In this document: piece after piece, positions 46,989 to 58,607 of the stretch | Position numbering within the stretch: the first letter of the stretch is position 1 | How the letters are laid out: every line of letters starts with the position of its first letter | Source of the DNA: Colias croceus | Taxonomy: Eukaryota; Arthropoda; Insecta; Lepidoptera; Pieridae | Assembly (NCBI RefSeq): GCF_905220415.1 | Contig: NC_059556.1 | Location: 8,196,501-8,260,500 of the forward strand | DNA: 64,000 nucleotides | Direction: 5' to 3' | Translations under genes and position numbers: made by a program | Notes under the pieces: model-generated | The model's database searches: none | Told to the model about the DNA's origin: nothing | The model's input: the letters and a program-made list of their open reading frames with translations, nothing else

Positions 46989-47395
46989 CGTCACACAAAA
47001 TAGGCAATAATTATTATAGATTATCATACTGAGTAATATTATACTGTGATACTTAAAAATCTATTTTTAATTACAAAAATAAATTCATCAGGAATAAACA
47101 AAGCTTTGTAAATAATAATAGGTAGCGTTATAAATAAATTCTTTATATTAAATAATTGATATTATATTCTTAATATTAATTTAGATTTAGAAGACGATAG
47201 ACGTCACACAAAATGCGCAATAATTATTATTGATTATCATACTGAGTAATATTATACTGTGATACTTAAAAAATCTATTTTTAATAACAAAATTCATAGG
47301 GACAAGACTAAACAAAGCTTTACAAATAATGATAGGATACGTTATAAGTTTATAACTATAAATTTTTAGTATTAAATAATTGCAAGATTATGCTC
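46989..47395 (+). repeat. Tandem duplication, 213-bp unit
   Basis: Unit 1 starts CGTCACACAAAATAGGCAAT at 46,989, unit 2 CGTCACACAAAATGCGCAAT at 47,202. Shared blocks are GATTATCATACTGAGTAATA, TTATACTGTGATACTTAAAA, AACAAAGCTTT and TATTAAATAATTG. Similarity is about 85-90% with small indels. Entirely non-coding and AT-rich. Confidence 0.9.
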
Positions 47396-48196
47396 AGTGA
47401 TAACGATCGTCACGCTGTGTGGTTACAGCTGACGGGTTCGATTCTCAGTAGATGTAGATAACTAGATAGTGGATAACTCTTGGGAGTATTTGTGTAAATA
47501 TTTTTATGAATAGAAATGCATTTAAATTATAATAAATCTTTTATATTCTCTATTATTTAATTAGTTTGTTTTCTATTTTATTTATGTATAATAATTTTGC
47601 TAAGAAATTTCTACTTAAATAAATTAAATCAGCCGAAATCAAATCATACATAATCGTAATAGTAACAAAGAAAATTGTTTTATTTCAACTACCTACAGCT
47701 ACATATTTCATTGTATTCAGTTACTATTATTAGATAATCCATTTATGAAAGCTCAGTATCTAATTCGGTAAATATTCAATACATTTTAGTGATATAAATC
47801 GAAACGCCACGTCTTCAAAGTGGCCATAATTTATTACAATACAATTTAGGAAACAAATTACCCAAAGCATTACTCCAGATCATTTTCAACAACATACCTA
47901 TAGATATACTCTAATGTTAGAGTGGGATGGTTATACTGAATTGTGGATGTTGGAGGGAGACAGAAATCTCTCTGAAGGAACCACGCCCCAATTCTTTGAG
48001 GGTAAGTCGGGGTGGCGAGGGAAGAATGATATAGTTTTGCCTAGTTATATCGCTGATTGAGTCTTATATCTTGGTATGTAAGTAAAACCTTTATACGTTC
48101 TAGAATAATTCATTATAGATCTAAAATATTAGATATATATTATAGCATAGTAAATCGATATATACCTAGGTACGTACTGTGCATAGCTAGGTTACG
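47396..48196. other. AT-rich DNA with a SINE-like B-box
   Basis: GCTGACGGGTTCGATTCTCAG at about 47,429 holds GGTTCGATTCT (B-box) followed by TAGATAGTGGATAACTCTTG, a likely SINE fragment ending near 47,520. A GC-richer block at 47,920-48,030 is unassigned. Confidence 0.5.
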
Positions 48197-48560
48197 TACT
48201 ATGCATATACAGGGTGTAATCGTTAAGTGTGCACAAGCGATTATTCCGTAACTATTGCAGATACCAAAAAACTTTAAACTGATATCGAAAGTACTTAACC
48301 TAATGAGTAAAATGGCCATAATAAATTTTTAAAAATAAAACGAGAAATATCCAAAAATGTTACATTAAACGCTCCCATACATTTTATTTCCCATACATTT
48401 TGTATTCATAGCAGATTTTCGAAGTGATGTCCTCATTGTGCAATACAATGAGGAGCTCTATTTACAGTTTCTAAATGAACTTCCCTTCAAATTTGCCGAG
48501 TAATTAAAGCAGAAAACCAAAAAAATAAAGAAAAAGCTAAAATCTTTCATATTAAATGTA

Positions 48561-49467
48561 CTAGGTTGATCCAAAAGTAATGATAATTGGGTATTTCCTG
48601 TGCACATAAAAATATGAAATAAATGTTTTTTGCTTGCTCATGTATTTACTAAGTAATCACAAAAAAATCATATCAACAGGCCACGTTTCCAATTATTTAC
48701 ATTAATTTGAATGTGAACCGTGCGTGCCAGAATGTTTCCCGACGAAAAGAAGAAACAACGATTCGACATGTAGAGGGTAAATTTCTAAATTTTTAATGAT
48801 ATCAGGATAATTTTTGTCACGTTTTGTGATCATGGACGTTACCCGAGTTCACCATGTTTATGCTGAAACCAAAAAGCAATCAATGTCCTGGATGCGAGCT
48901 TCCAAAGTGACGATGAAGAAATTCAAAGTGAAAATCAGTAGGTTAGATTAAAGCGGTAGTTTTTTGGGACGCTGAAGGAATAATTATGGTGGAATATTTT
49001 AAAAAGGTAGCCACTATATTGGGCTCTTACTAAACAGATCAAATTTAAAGATTGCGGTTGGTTAGTAAGGAAAAGAGACATGGAAAACTGCGGATCTGAA
49101 CGCTGTTTCACCAAGACAACGCACCAGATCACAAAGAGTCAGTTGCGATGGCTGCCATTCAAAAATCGGCATTCCAAATGCCTTGAACACCTACCCTATT
49201 TTTTTTTAGATCTAGCTCCTATTTACTTTTATCTCTTTCCTCGGCACAAGAAACACTTTCTTAGCAATAAATTATTTTAAGACGACAGCAAAGTGATGGC
49301 CGCGTGGAGGGGTTTTTGTGGATGAAGTCAGTTTTTATTTTTTAAGTTTAGGAAAAAAATATTGAAGTATATTTTCTAGTTAGAAGACTATCTAGAGAAC
49401 TACATAATTATTATAACTGTAATGACCTTGTTTAATATTGATTATCATTACTTTGGATCAACCCATG
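48561..49467 (+). mobile_element. mariner element (dead)
   Basis: Inverted ends GGTTGATCCAAAAGTAATGA and TCATTACTTTGGATCAACC, each next to TA (48,559-48,560 and 49,468-49,469), the mariner target. About 907 bp long, shorter than the ~1.3 kb of intact mariners, with a broken transposase. It sits in the loop of a long inverted repeat. Confidence 0.9.
48740..49320 (+). pseudogene. mariner transposase pseudogene
   Basis: Recognisable pieces: FWDAEGIIMVEYF (about 48,962-49,000) with the first catalytic Asp in WD-x-x-G, and LFHQDNAPDHKES (about 49,102-49,140) with the second catalytic Asp. A third piece, DLAPIYFYLF (about 49,208-49,237), has Tyr where the family's third Asp is expected. A base shift near 49,180 and several stops separate them, and the N-terminal DNA-binding part is mostly missing. 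The transposase is not functional. Family: Tc1/mariner DDD transposases, probably of the mariner group proper. Confidence 0.85.
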
Positions 49468-49680
49468 TACATGGGATATTCGTATCCCATACTAAATGTA
49501 TGGGAGGGTTTCAAGTTAATTTTTCAGATATTTCTCGTTTTATTTTTAAAAATTTATTATGGCCATTTTACTCATTAGGTTAAATACTTTCGATATCAGT
49601 TTAAAGTTTTTTGATATCTGTAATAGTTACGGAATAATCGCCTGTGCACACTTAACGATTACACCCTGTATACTATGCAC

Positions 49681-49841
49681 CTTACTCTTTCACGCAAATA
49701 CTACTGAACCGCTTGCAATGAAATTTAGCACACATATACAGGGTAACTTGGATTAACACATAGGATAGTTTTATCCCGGAAATCCCACGGGAACGGGATT
49801 TTCTTTGAAAACGCGAGCGAAGCCGCGGGCAAAAAGCTAGT
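49681..49841 (+). mobile_element. Helitron-like element, 3' half
   Basis: CTTTCACGCAAATACTACTG, TATCCCGGAAATCCCACGGG, AACGCGAGCGAAGCCGCGGG, ending AAAAAGCTAGT. It starts within 2 bp of the right duplication of the long-TIR element, so that element may have inserted into, and cut, a Helitron-like copy. Confidence 0.75.
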
Positions 49842-50699
49842 TTACGATAAAACACCCGGACAACGAACATTTCTTAAACAGTTAAACTTTAACGAGATTA
49901 TTTGCCAATTTCTGTTTAAATACAGTATTGAAAACAGACCATTCCAAACATTCAAATATTAAGTTATTGTTGTATTAAATTATTTGTGTTACACAATAAT
50001 AATAACTAGTAGCTTAGTAAGCTTGTCAAATTAGGGTAGATAAAGCCTTAGGATAAAATAATAATTTATTATAGTTGAATTGCATTTAAGGCACACCATC
50101 TGGGAGGGTCACGAACCATATGGTTTGACTTTGAGTTCGAGGTTTTAGTTAAAATTGTATTAAGCTTCGTGTTTTATGTTTAAATGTTTAATTAAAATTG
50201 AGAATAATTTTAATTGCTATGCATTATCATTTCTATTCTATTTTCAATAAACTGTTTATAATACAATTATGGTTAATATGATATTTAGAAATTTTTGTTA
50301 ATTTTATATCGATTTTCAGTATATTCAGAGTAAAACGACTTTAACGAAAAGCTCGACAGAGCTTTGTGCTTCGAACTTATGCATCTATCTTAGATAACGT
50401 ATTTCACAGTAACTACCTATCAAATCTTTTTATAGACTTCCTCTTAAATTTCATAAAAACCAACCAGATTATAGTTCATAGATATACATAAACGAGCGAT
50501 GCAGTAAGTTCATATATATATATGAACTGCCTTTAAATATATGTCGGCGCAACGACAATAAACGACTACCGTCAAACTACTAAATAATTATAACTAGCTA
50601 AAGTTTACTTAAATCTTTTTAAATAAGTGATTAAATTAACGAAATAATTAATGTTTGTTAAAAATGATAAAAATTCATTGCAAAAATTAGAGTGGCAAC
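49842..50699. other. AT-rich DNA, nothing recognised
   Basis: A short (AT)n tract with CATATATATATATG symmetry at about 50,511 is the only notable sequence. Confidence 0.6.
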
Positions 50700-50729
50700 A
50701 CTCTCAAACTAATTCTTGTGAGTCATGGT

Positions 50730-50950
50730 TTAATTTAAATACGAGCGTCCGACGGCACAGAGCACATTCACGCGCCGGCCGTTGGAGCGTTCGGAGCTCT
50801 CTCTATAATTATGACGTGGAATAAAAGGGCAGTAAAAATACCTACAGGCGTTCTACTTCGAGTATGAGCGCCTGCCCTGATGATGGTGACGTCAGAATTG
50901 CTGACGTCACTCTTTTTAAAAATGGCCTTGGGCCTCTTCTTCCGTCATAT
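50730..50950. promoter_or_regulatory. GC-richer region with paired CRE-type sites
   Basis: GTGACGTCAGAATTGCTGAC GTCAC (50,886-50,910) holds two full TGACGTCA sites (50,887 and 50,902) as 10-bp inverted arms around AATTG. Upstream are ACGCGCCGGCCGTTGGAGCG and GCGTTCTACTTCGAGTATGA; downstream GGCCTTGGGCCTCTTCTTCC. CREB/ATF proteins bind TGACGTCA. No exon is apparent alongside, so an enhancer, a promoter of an unseen transcript or an unknown repeat are all possible. Confidence 0.35.
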
Positions 50951-53108
50951 ATGAACTGAACTAATCTACTTCTTTTGCCAGTAATAATAATTTCCTATTA
51001 ACCTGGCTGGTACATTTGCCAATAAATTTCTTGTAAACCTGGCTGCAGGTACATTTCCAGATCCATAGCACACAATACATTGCAAAGTCAATTCACACTT
51101 TCCAACGTTCCAACAACTCGATACTCAATTCATACACTATTCCAACCTTGTTCCAACAAGCCTATACAATTTCCTTATAAATATTTAGACGTACTCCATC
51201 GATCTGGCTCCCGGCGTTGCGTGACCAGTAATTATCTGGCCATCACATGCGCGCTGAAACTTTTATGCGACCGAGGTACGCTTCCTATTTGGATACTGTT
51301 TGTAAATATACTGTTGTTGTACAGTATAGTTGTAAGATAGTTGGAGGAAATACAGTAAATCGATGGACTATTTTTTGTAGATGAAAGAGTGTAGTATTGA
51401 CCAAGTTAGTAGGACAAAAGCAATGTAGAGTTGGTTTGTGGATTGTTAATTTATTTTTTTTTAATTGGGAAATTACTTAGCGAGTGCAATGAAAAGGTGT
51501 CTACTCTAAAAATAGAATTCACGATTGATTTTATTGCTATTTATATACGTTGTTTGAATCGAAAGCCTAGATAAACTACAATATCTAGTAATTTCTATGA
51601 CAAAGTGATCTCGATGTCTATTATTAGTTTTAAATTTAAAGCTTGTTACGCAAAGAAAACTTTATAAAATATCCACGACTTCTGAATAGACCAGCGTTTC
51701 ACTTCTATGAGATTCGTTTACACACTTTAACGTCCTATAGGTAGTTCATATTGGTAGCATCACAACGAACGAACAATTACTAACAATTACTTATTATCAA
51801 CATATTGGTTTGATGAATGATTTCGAAATAAGATAACTGCATACGATGTTGACCAAACTCTCGATGAATAGAAGATAGTAAAAGCGTTTCAAATACCATA
51901 TGCTCGAGCGTACCTATTTTAACGTTGTCTTAACATTGTAACATTACAGTTAAATCCAAGAACAGTAGACAAAGTGTGAAAATCATTACCAGCGTAATGA
52001 ATACTCAGTTTTTCTCCCCATAAGCTCTCGTAATTGGCAGTTTGTTTCTTGTGACCTCTGGAAACAATGGATTCGTATGAGGTAAAAACTTTTTCATTAA
52101 TTAGTAATTGATGAGGGTTATTGTGTTATGGTGTCAATGTTGCCCATCTTACGATTGTTTTTCGTTTGTTGTGTGTGGTGGGATTAAGGGGGTTTCTTTG
52201 GAAGATGTTTTAAACATAATCCATGTTAGTGAGAGGCCAGACATTGGGAATGAACTTTGAATTGGTTTATCAGCTCTTCACTAATGGAGGCATTTCACAG
52301 GCAATTTTCAGGACAAACACGAACGCATTATAGAGCCTTAATACTGTTATATATTTCAATATTACTTTTATTTTTTGAAAAGTTAGTTACCTACTTAGCT
52401 ATTTTGATGAGATTTTACAGTTCTTCATTTTCTGGTAGCTTTTAGAAAAATCAAAAGATTTTAAAATCACATTCTTACATAAACAATAATTACCACACAT
52501 TTAATCAATTACATTAAAAACACAGGACGACCTGTAAACAATATTAGCATAACAAAAATCCAACGAAAAAATAACAAGAAACTCGACTTTCACGTAAATC
52601 CCACACTGTTATTACGAAGCAAACTTTTTTCTCTTTAATTAGTTTATTAATTATGCAAATTTGTTTGCGAATCCACAATGCTTTATTGCTTTTAATCGTA
52701 TCGAGATTGCGCGCCCGATAATGTAGGGTTTGCAGTTGAAGAGGCTAGCGGAATAATCAATATGGCTTGCCCCGCCGCCATCTTGGATTTGGTAAAGACG
52801 TCGACGTTCGGAAATAGAGGGCAGAAAAGTTCAAAAATTCCATGTTTGCTTATAGAGAATGAAAGACAAAATTCAATAGAAAGATTCAAATCAACTGAAA
52901 ATTTCAAGTATTTGTACTTATTTGTATTTTTTACTAACATAAGTCATGCTAGTTAGTTAATATTACAGGGGTCTGTAACATTTTACAAAAAAATCAAGCA
53001 TTGACAAATTATATTTCATATTACAGAAAAAGGCATTCTGCATTATAATTTATCGCTCAGAATTAGTTGATCTTTGTTGAAAAATGCCTTCAAACACTAA
53101 TACAGTAA
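50951..53108. other. Unassigned DNA with a small tandem repeat
   Basis: AACCTGGCTGGTACATTT (about 51,000) and AACCTGGCTGCAGGTACATT (about 51,036) form a short direct repeat. At 52,745-52,790 a GC patch CCCCGCCGCCATCTTGGATT contains a YY1/Pho-like site. The 86-codon frame at 51,080 is not convincing. Confidence 0.5.
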
Positions 53109-53296
53109 TCCATATTAATATTATAAATGCGAAAGTAACTCTGTCTGTCTGTCTGTCTGTTACTCAATCACGCTTAAACTAATGAACCAATTTGCATGAA
53201 ATTTGGTATGGAGATATTTTGATACCCGAGAAAGGACATAGGCTACTTTTTATTGCGAAATATGTACCACGGGCGAAGCCGGGGCGGACCGCTAGT
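53109..53296 (+). mobile_element. Helitron-like element
   Basis: CCATATTAATATTATAAATG start, (CTGT)n, ACTCAATCACGCTTAAACTA, GATACCCGAGAAAGGACATA, ending CACGGGCGAAGCCGGGGCGG then ACCGCTAGT. Same family as 1703 and 21,391. Confidence 0.85.
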
Positions 53297-54942
53297 ACTA
53301 TATAAAGGCTTTAATTATTTTCTTTCACTCGCTACCGCTCATAACGAAAAGACAAAGTAAACATAATGTTAGACGATTATGACTTGCCGCTGGGGTGGTT
53401 TTAGTACAAGTGCTGTTACCAAGCACTGGGTACATGAATATTCATCATGTCACCCTAGTTTACATCTTGAATTTGTTAATGACTCATGAATGACTCACTT
53501 AGTGTGCCGCGAAAATTTCACTTCAAATGTTGTTATGTGATTGCTTAAAAAAACATGCTATCTAACTTGTTAGAATATTTATCCACACAGAAAATATGTA
53601 TATATGTACCACGTATCGATACATGAATATGTCGTAGGATTTGTATCGATCTCCTGACAAATTTCATGCTTATCTTTAGTGCATGCAATTATTTCATTTG
53701 TTACATTTCTTTCAAATCGTGTAGATATCACCAAATGTATTGTGTTTATTTACATTAATTGCAAAGTTCATTTTAAAACTCACTACCATCCTAATCCATG
53801 TACCAGGAATACAGAAGTCGCAGCAGATACCTACAATCCCTCGGGATTACCAAGCTCCAAGTCCACACACATTGACAACAAGATTGTTACGCTATTAGCA
53901 CACATGTGTAGCAGACATAAACTATGTACCTACTCGTTTGTACTACGGCACTATTTGCTACAATGTTTCCATGTCCTATCAAGTATTAGTTAACTAAATG
54001 GTTTTCTTCTCTTTATGAACAATTCTTCCTTTAAAAATATGATCATACTACATAGCATTGACCATTGGTTGAGAATTCTGCTTCTGACCTGAAAACAGAT
54101 CAAATCGTCGATGATATTGTAACTCTTTCGTTGAAAAATCATTAGTTTCTAAGTACGTAATATGTTGAGAAGATGTTCAGTATCTCAGACCTTTATAGAC
54201 AGACTTTACAGACACATTGATTGCCAAAATGACTTTAATCCTAATTGTTCGCAGCCATTAAACTAATCTTACGAGCTTTTGTAAAGCTCTCAGAGGCATA
54301 TAATACAAAGTAGATTCAGTCCATCATAAAATCCTTTACTATTTCTTACATAAACTTCAACGACATAAATAACAGCAATACGTTTTTTTTACAAAGAATA
54401 CAATCTCGTATATACCTACGTACTCCCTTTACACTTAATGTAGGTAATTCAGCATGACCTAATAATCCCTTCGACCTTCAAATATCGATTCCTGAACGTT
54501 GCTTCAGTCCAGAATTTTCCCGCAAACACTTAAACACAAAAGTATTATTTGTACATTAGCTATGAGCAACTGTGTCGCCAATTAAAATGATTAGACGACG
54601 CTGTGCGGCGCTAGTTACAGCGATTTCATAGTTACTTAGTCATTTTATAAAGGTATTTTAGTTAAATGCGGGTAGAAATACAAAAATATAAGCATAGGCT
54701 GAAGCAATGTTAATTTAGGAGTTACTACGTTATACAATAGATCCTCCTACTTGATGATATAAATATAAATAACTAGGTACTTAAATAGTATCTAATTCCA
54801 TCAAAAGAGTAACCTACACATTGCCAAATTCAGGTATTCAAAGTAGATCTAAAATCAATACTATAGTAGATATCTAAAAGAAGAAATGATAAATTAGGTT
54901 CGCCCTCCATAAATAAAAAATGTATCAGGCATTTAATTAACG
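53297..54942. other. AT-rich DNA, nothing recognised
   Basis: A 104-codon frame at 53,679-53,993 lacks any motif and has AT-driven composition; not called. Confidence 0.6.
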
Positions 54943-55135
54943 ACTAGCTGTGCCCCGCGGTTTCACCCGCAATTCTCCGCTCCTGTTGGTCTTAGCGTGA
55001 TGATATATAGCCTATAAGCCTTCCTCGATAAATGGGCTATATAACACCGAATTTTTTTTTCAAATCGGACCAGTAGTTCCTGAGATTAGCGCGTTCAAAC
55101 AAACAAACAAACTCTCCAACTTTATAATATTAGTA
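54943..55135 (-). mobile_element. Helitron-like element, 'AACGCGCTAATCTCAGGAAC' subfamily
   Basis: From the plus strand: ACTAGCTGTGCCCCGCGGTT, TCTCCGCTCCTGTTGGTCTT, TCCTCGATAAATGGGCTATA, CCTGAGATTAGCGCGTTCAA, ending CTTTATAATATTAGTA. The best-preserved member of the subfamily in this window. Confidence 0.85.
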
Positions 55136-55375
55136 AAGATTCAATATTAACACAAATAACACTTTACAAACTTCCACGCTAACACTGCAAGCAATCAGGC
55201 AAGCGATTATGAATTATGTAAATTTTAAAGTCTCGATTGTGGTGTTCTTACGGAAAAAAATACCTTCCATGCTTCGTCTACCGCTCATTAAGATAATAAC
55301 TTCGCTAGTATTTATTGACGATTTCTGAATACATTTTTTTGAAGCGCTACTGGTTTAGGTTTAGTTTACTCTTAT

Positions 55376-55513
55376 GTTTCTTGCCGGTTCTTCTCCATAG
55401 ATACTGCTTTCCCAATCGGTGGTATATGTTAAAAATATGTATTGACGTTTCAAAAGTGCTTCTCGAAGAAGTCTAATTGAATAAATAAATGTTTGAGTTT
55501 GAGTTTGAGTTTT
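55376..55513 (+). mobile_element. LINE/SINE 3' end (TTTGAGTTTGAGTTTGAG tail)
   Basis: GTTTCTTGCCGGTTCTTCTC, CATAGATACTGCTTTCCCAA, ACGTTTCAAAAGTGCTTCTC and TTGAATAAATAAATGTTTGA, with a repeated GTTTGA tail. The clearest of three plus-strand copies (10,594; 33,279). Confidence 0.8.
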
Positions 55514-55788
55514 TTGACGAGAATGTTGATCCAGATCGTAGCACGACTTCAAAAAGCACGAAAAAGACCGATAGAATACTACAATGCTAACTTTATGTTA
55601 CCCTTGGTCATAATCCGCATGCGTACGAAACTTTAGTTTAATTATCTTAGTAGGTTTGTCGTAAAAGATAATATAACAGCTCAACTTATAGTCTCTTTTT
55701 TAAATTTTCTATTAAAAATGTCGCAGAAAATAGGATAAGAAGTTTTTAAACCAACTTAAATTCTGATAAAATAACTACTTATAACCCT

Positions 55789-55950
55789 ACTAGTGGTTCG
55801 CCCCGGCTTCGCCCGTGGTACCTACATGTTAAACTATCCTATCTCTCAAGTTGGATCGAACTGGACATGGTGTGCGAATTTTATTATAATCGGTTAAGTG
55901 GTTTAGGAGTCCATTGAGGACAAACATTGTGACACGAGATTTATATATAT
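55789..55950 (-). mobile_element. Helitron-like element, 'GTTTAGGAGTCCATTGAGGA' subfamily
   Basis: From the plus strand: ACTAGTGGTTCGCCCCGGCT, TCAAGTTGGATCGAACTGGA, TTTAGGAGTCCATTGAGGAC, ACACGAGATTTATATATATA. Its internal and 5' parts match the copy nested in the SINE at 60,930-61,132. Confidence 0.85.
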
Positions 55951-56973
55951 AACCCTATAAAAGTACATAATACCTAATTAATTAATGACAGTTGTCAAAT
56001 GATAGTTAAATTACATGTCTCGGGAATACAGCTGATGTGTTTATGGTAGAATATAATTGTAAAATTTTATATTAGCTTAACGTTAATGTTACGTTCAGTT
56101 TAAAAATTAAAACAAGTATATTATAATATATCAATCACTAGGTATAGAGAACATTATGACCAGTTTTTATAAAAAATATAACAATAGAAATGTATAAGTT
56201 TCCTAGTATCCCTTTCCTAAAGGTAAAGTTTCTTGAAGCTTTCCCGGTAGAAATTTAATTTATTAACCGTAGAATTAGGAAAGCATTTATTTTAATCAAC
56301 AATCATACATGATAAGAAAATTGTTTCATTCTAACAGCTCTTAGTCTAATTATTATTGTTCAGAGGATAGAAGCAATTACTCCACATTATAATAATTGAA
56401 AAAAGTATAGAAAATACCTTATTTACTATAGTTGTCTGTTCTGTTGTTCAAGCTTGATCTCTCAAACGATTTTATGGTGCAATTTATAAAGGTAATTTCT
56501 ATTAGCAACGTATTAAATAACGTATATCTTATTAGCGATATTCAAACCCTATAAACTAAATCCGCAGAACCGCGAGTGCGTTCACCTTAATTCAATCAGT
56601 GGCCTTACTAATCGAATAAGCCGTGTTTAACTCATAGAAAGGGTTCACGTCGTACACTGGACGGAATAAACGCCGGTAAATAAACGCGCGTTTTTATATT
56701 TTTTTGCAACTGTATGGTGCGATGTAAGTACTTTATTCAATTTGCTCGTATATAAATTAGCGTTTCATGATGATAAAATCGGATAAATATTGTATTTTGA
56801 ATAGAAAATATTGTCGATTGTATGGTGTTATTATGGCAATGTTTCGCATATTTTGTCCCACATACTGTCAAGATATGAAAGTAAAGTGAAAAATGTAGAG
56901 TTTGGGTGCTGATAGAATCATATTGACGACGTCAGAGGTTTCTGTCCACCTAAATATGCGTTTTTTGTTCCAG
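55951..56973. other. AT-rich DNA, nothing recognised
   Basis: A single GACGACGTCAGAGG word at about 56,927 lies upstream of the weak exon candidate. Nothing else. Confidence 0.55.
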
Positions 56974-57071
56974 CGCTATGGTCGCTATGGCGTATTCAGG
57001 CTTCCAGTGTGTGTTAATCTTTATTAGTACTAAATACAGTATCGCCGAGCCGCCGACGGTGAATCCAATAG
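56974..57071 (+). other. Weak exon candidate with a signal-peptide-like start
   Basis: GCGTTTTTTGTTCCAG|CG is a plausible splice acceptor. ATG at 56,978 reads MVAMAYSGFQCVLIFISTKY then SIAEPPTVNP, with a hydrophobic core and small residues as in a secretory signal. A possible donor ATAG|GTTTTC at 57,071 is poor. The frame otherwise continues to 57,214 as AT-rich sequence. This could be a first coding exon of a secreted or membrane protein, or chance. Confidence 0.2.
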
Positions 57072-57214
57072 GTTTTCATTTAATAAAACCCTTTTATTGG
57101 TTTAACTGGGATTTAGCTAGCTTTATACGATGCCAGCTAAGCTCTTTATACGCCAACATACGGTGCATACACATAACTAAATACAAAGCTCGATATAAAT
57201 CTAATTTAACTTAA

Positions 57215-58607
57215 TCTACTCATGGTCCGATTTGCTTCGTTTATAAATAAATTGCAAACCGAGAACGCACAAAATATATTAAAATATGAACGGAATTGCG
57301 CATCTGCGTTGTTTTATATTCTATGATGGACGGTGCAAGAGTTTTGTGCAATACATATTTGCATGAATCAACTGTGTTAACGCTATTATCCAATTGTTTT
57401 TACATTTAAAACCGTATTGCGGGGTTTTAGAATTGTTTATTCTTTGTGTACAATGATGTACTTAAGGGCTAAACCCATGTTATTCTCTGATCAAATCCTT
57501 TAAGTTAGTTTGAAAAAATCCGTTGTCATTGGTTGTGAGGCGTGGTCCCAGTAGAATATTGGAGGTATAGTACCCGTTGGTATCCCAGTAATCCACCTAT
57601 AGCGAATAATTGTGAAGGATTAGTAGAAATCTCGTTATCAGCGCTGCGAATGGCGTATTTGCGAGTGATGTGCTGCTAATTCAACTAACTGCATTACACG
57701 GTAAAGGCGCGTCCAATGAGGAGCAGATGATAACGTGGTGTGGCCGTAGTGAGAGCGGGCGATGTGTGGTCGAAAACCGCAGCGAATTGGGGCACCGAGC
57801 TGTGACAGGTACATGTAAATTCATGAGAAGGAAGGGTGGCGAAATTTTCGTATGCCTATTTCAAAACCCAACTATTTGCCATTCTTGTAAAAAAATGTGA
57901 AAACCGTAATATTATTTTTTGGTAAGTGTTGTTCTGTTAAAAATTATCAGATCTTGAAACCATATTCTCCGTACCATCAATGTTTGAAAAAAAAACACAT
58001 AAAACATTCATACCATACGTATCTACTTGTGACATACGTATTAATAACAGTATGAATATTATAAAAGAAAAACCGCACCTGTCAATTTTGACTAACTAAT
58101 CTTTGAACCTCAGTACCTCACCCACCGTTTTGTGGTAACAAAGTAAGTACGTCATGTTACAATCAACAATGTAATCAAAAGCTCTTTTACACTGAAACTA
58201 AACAAATATTTACTGACAATAATTAAAGGTGTTACATACAATATCATTATTGAATAATATAATAATAATATCGATTATTTTAGTTTTAACATCATCTCAT
58301 ATATATATATATATGAAATGTTAATGGGAAATAAAATAATACTAATTCACGATTTTAAAAAAAAGATTGTGATTAATCGTTCGAAAAAGACACTAGTTAC
58401 CTAATATTTTTTATACTGGATTACTAGATTTACGTCCAGATAATGCTTGTCCAGACTGTAAAACTAAGCTCCTTTCTGTGTTCTACACAGAAAGCTACAT
58501 TGCTTAGCTTTTCAATCTACACCTTATAATCTCATAGTTTCACTATCATACGATTCTGTTAAATAAACTGTTGTAGCTGTTCTGATAATTAGACATTTAG
58601 AGGCGTA
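57215..58607. other. Unassigned DNA with a GC-richer block
   Basis: The block 57,530-57,830 is GC-richer than its flanks and open for 76 codons from about 57,670 (no motif), with a donor-like ACAG|GTACAT at about 57,806. It could be a non-coding exon. An (AT)n tract at 58,301-58,316 is the only other feature. Confidence 0.4.

Larger units (their letters stand above)
48206..49670. mobile_element. Long-TIR element (~185-bp arms) carrying a nested mariner
   Basis: The left arm (48,208 to about 48,390) starts TACAGGGTGTAATCGTTAAG; the right arm (about 49,490-49,670) is its inverted copy with few mismatches, sharing GCGATTATTCCGTAACTATT, AACTGATATCGAAAGTA and TAAAATGGCCATAATAAATT. TACTATGCA lies at 48,197-48,205 and 49,671-49,679, a 9-bp direct repeat. 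If the TATA bases are counted into the termini the duplication is 7 bp (CTATGCA). Long arms with a 9-bp duplication fit a MULE-type element; this is inference. The centre is split by the mariner at 48,561-49,467. Confidence 0.85.

Noticed and set aside
46989..47395. CRISPR-like array
   Set aside because: Only two long diverged units with no short regular spacers; this is a eukaryotic tandem duplication.
53679..53993. 104-codon plus-strand frame
   Set aside because: Compositionally ordinary, no motif, no similarity I recognise.
58301..58316. (AT)n tract as a promoter TATA element
   Set aside because: Simple repeat in AT-rich DNA with no associated transcript evidence.
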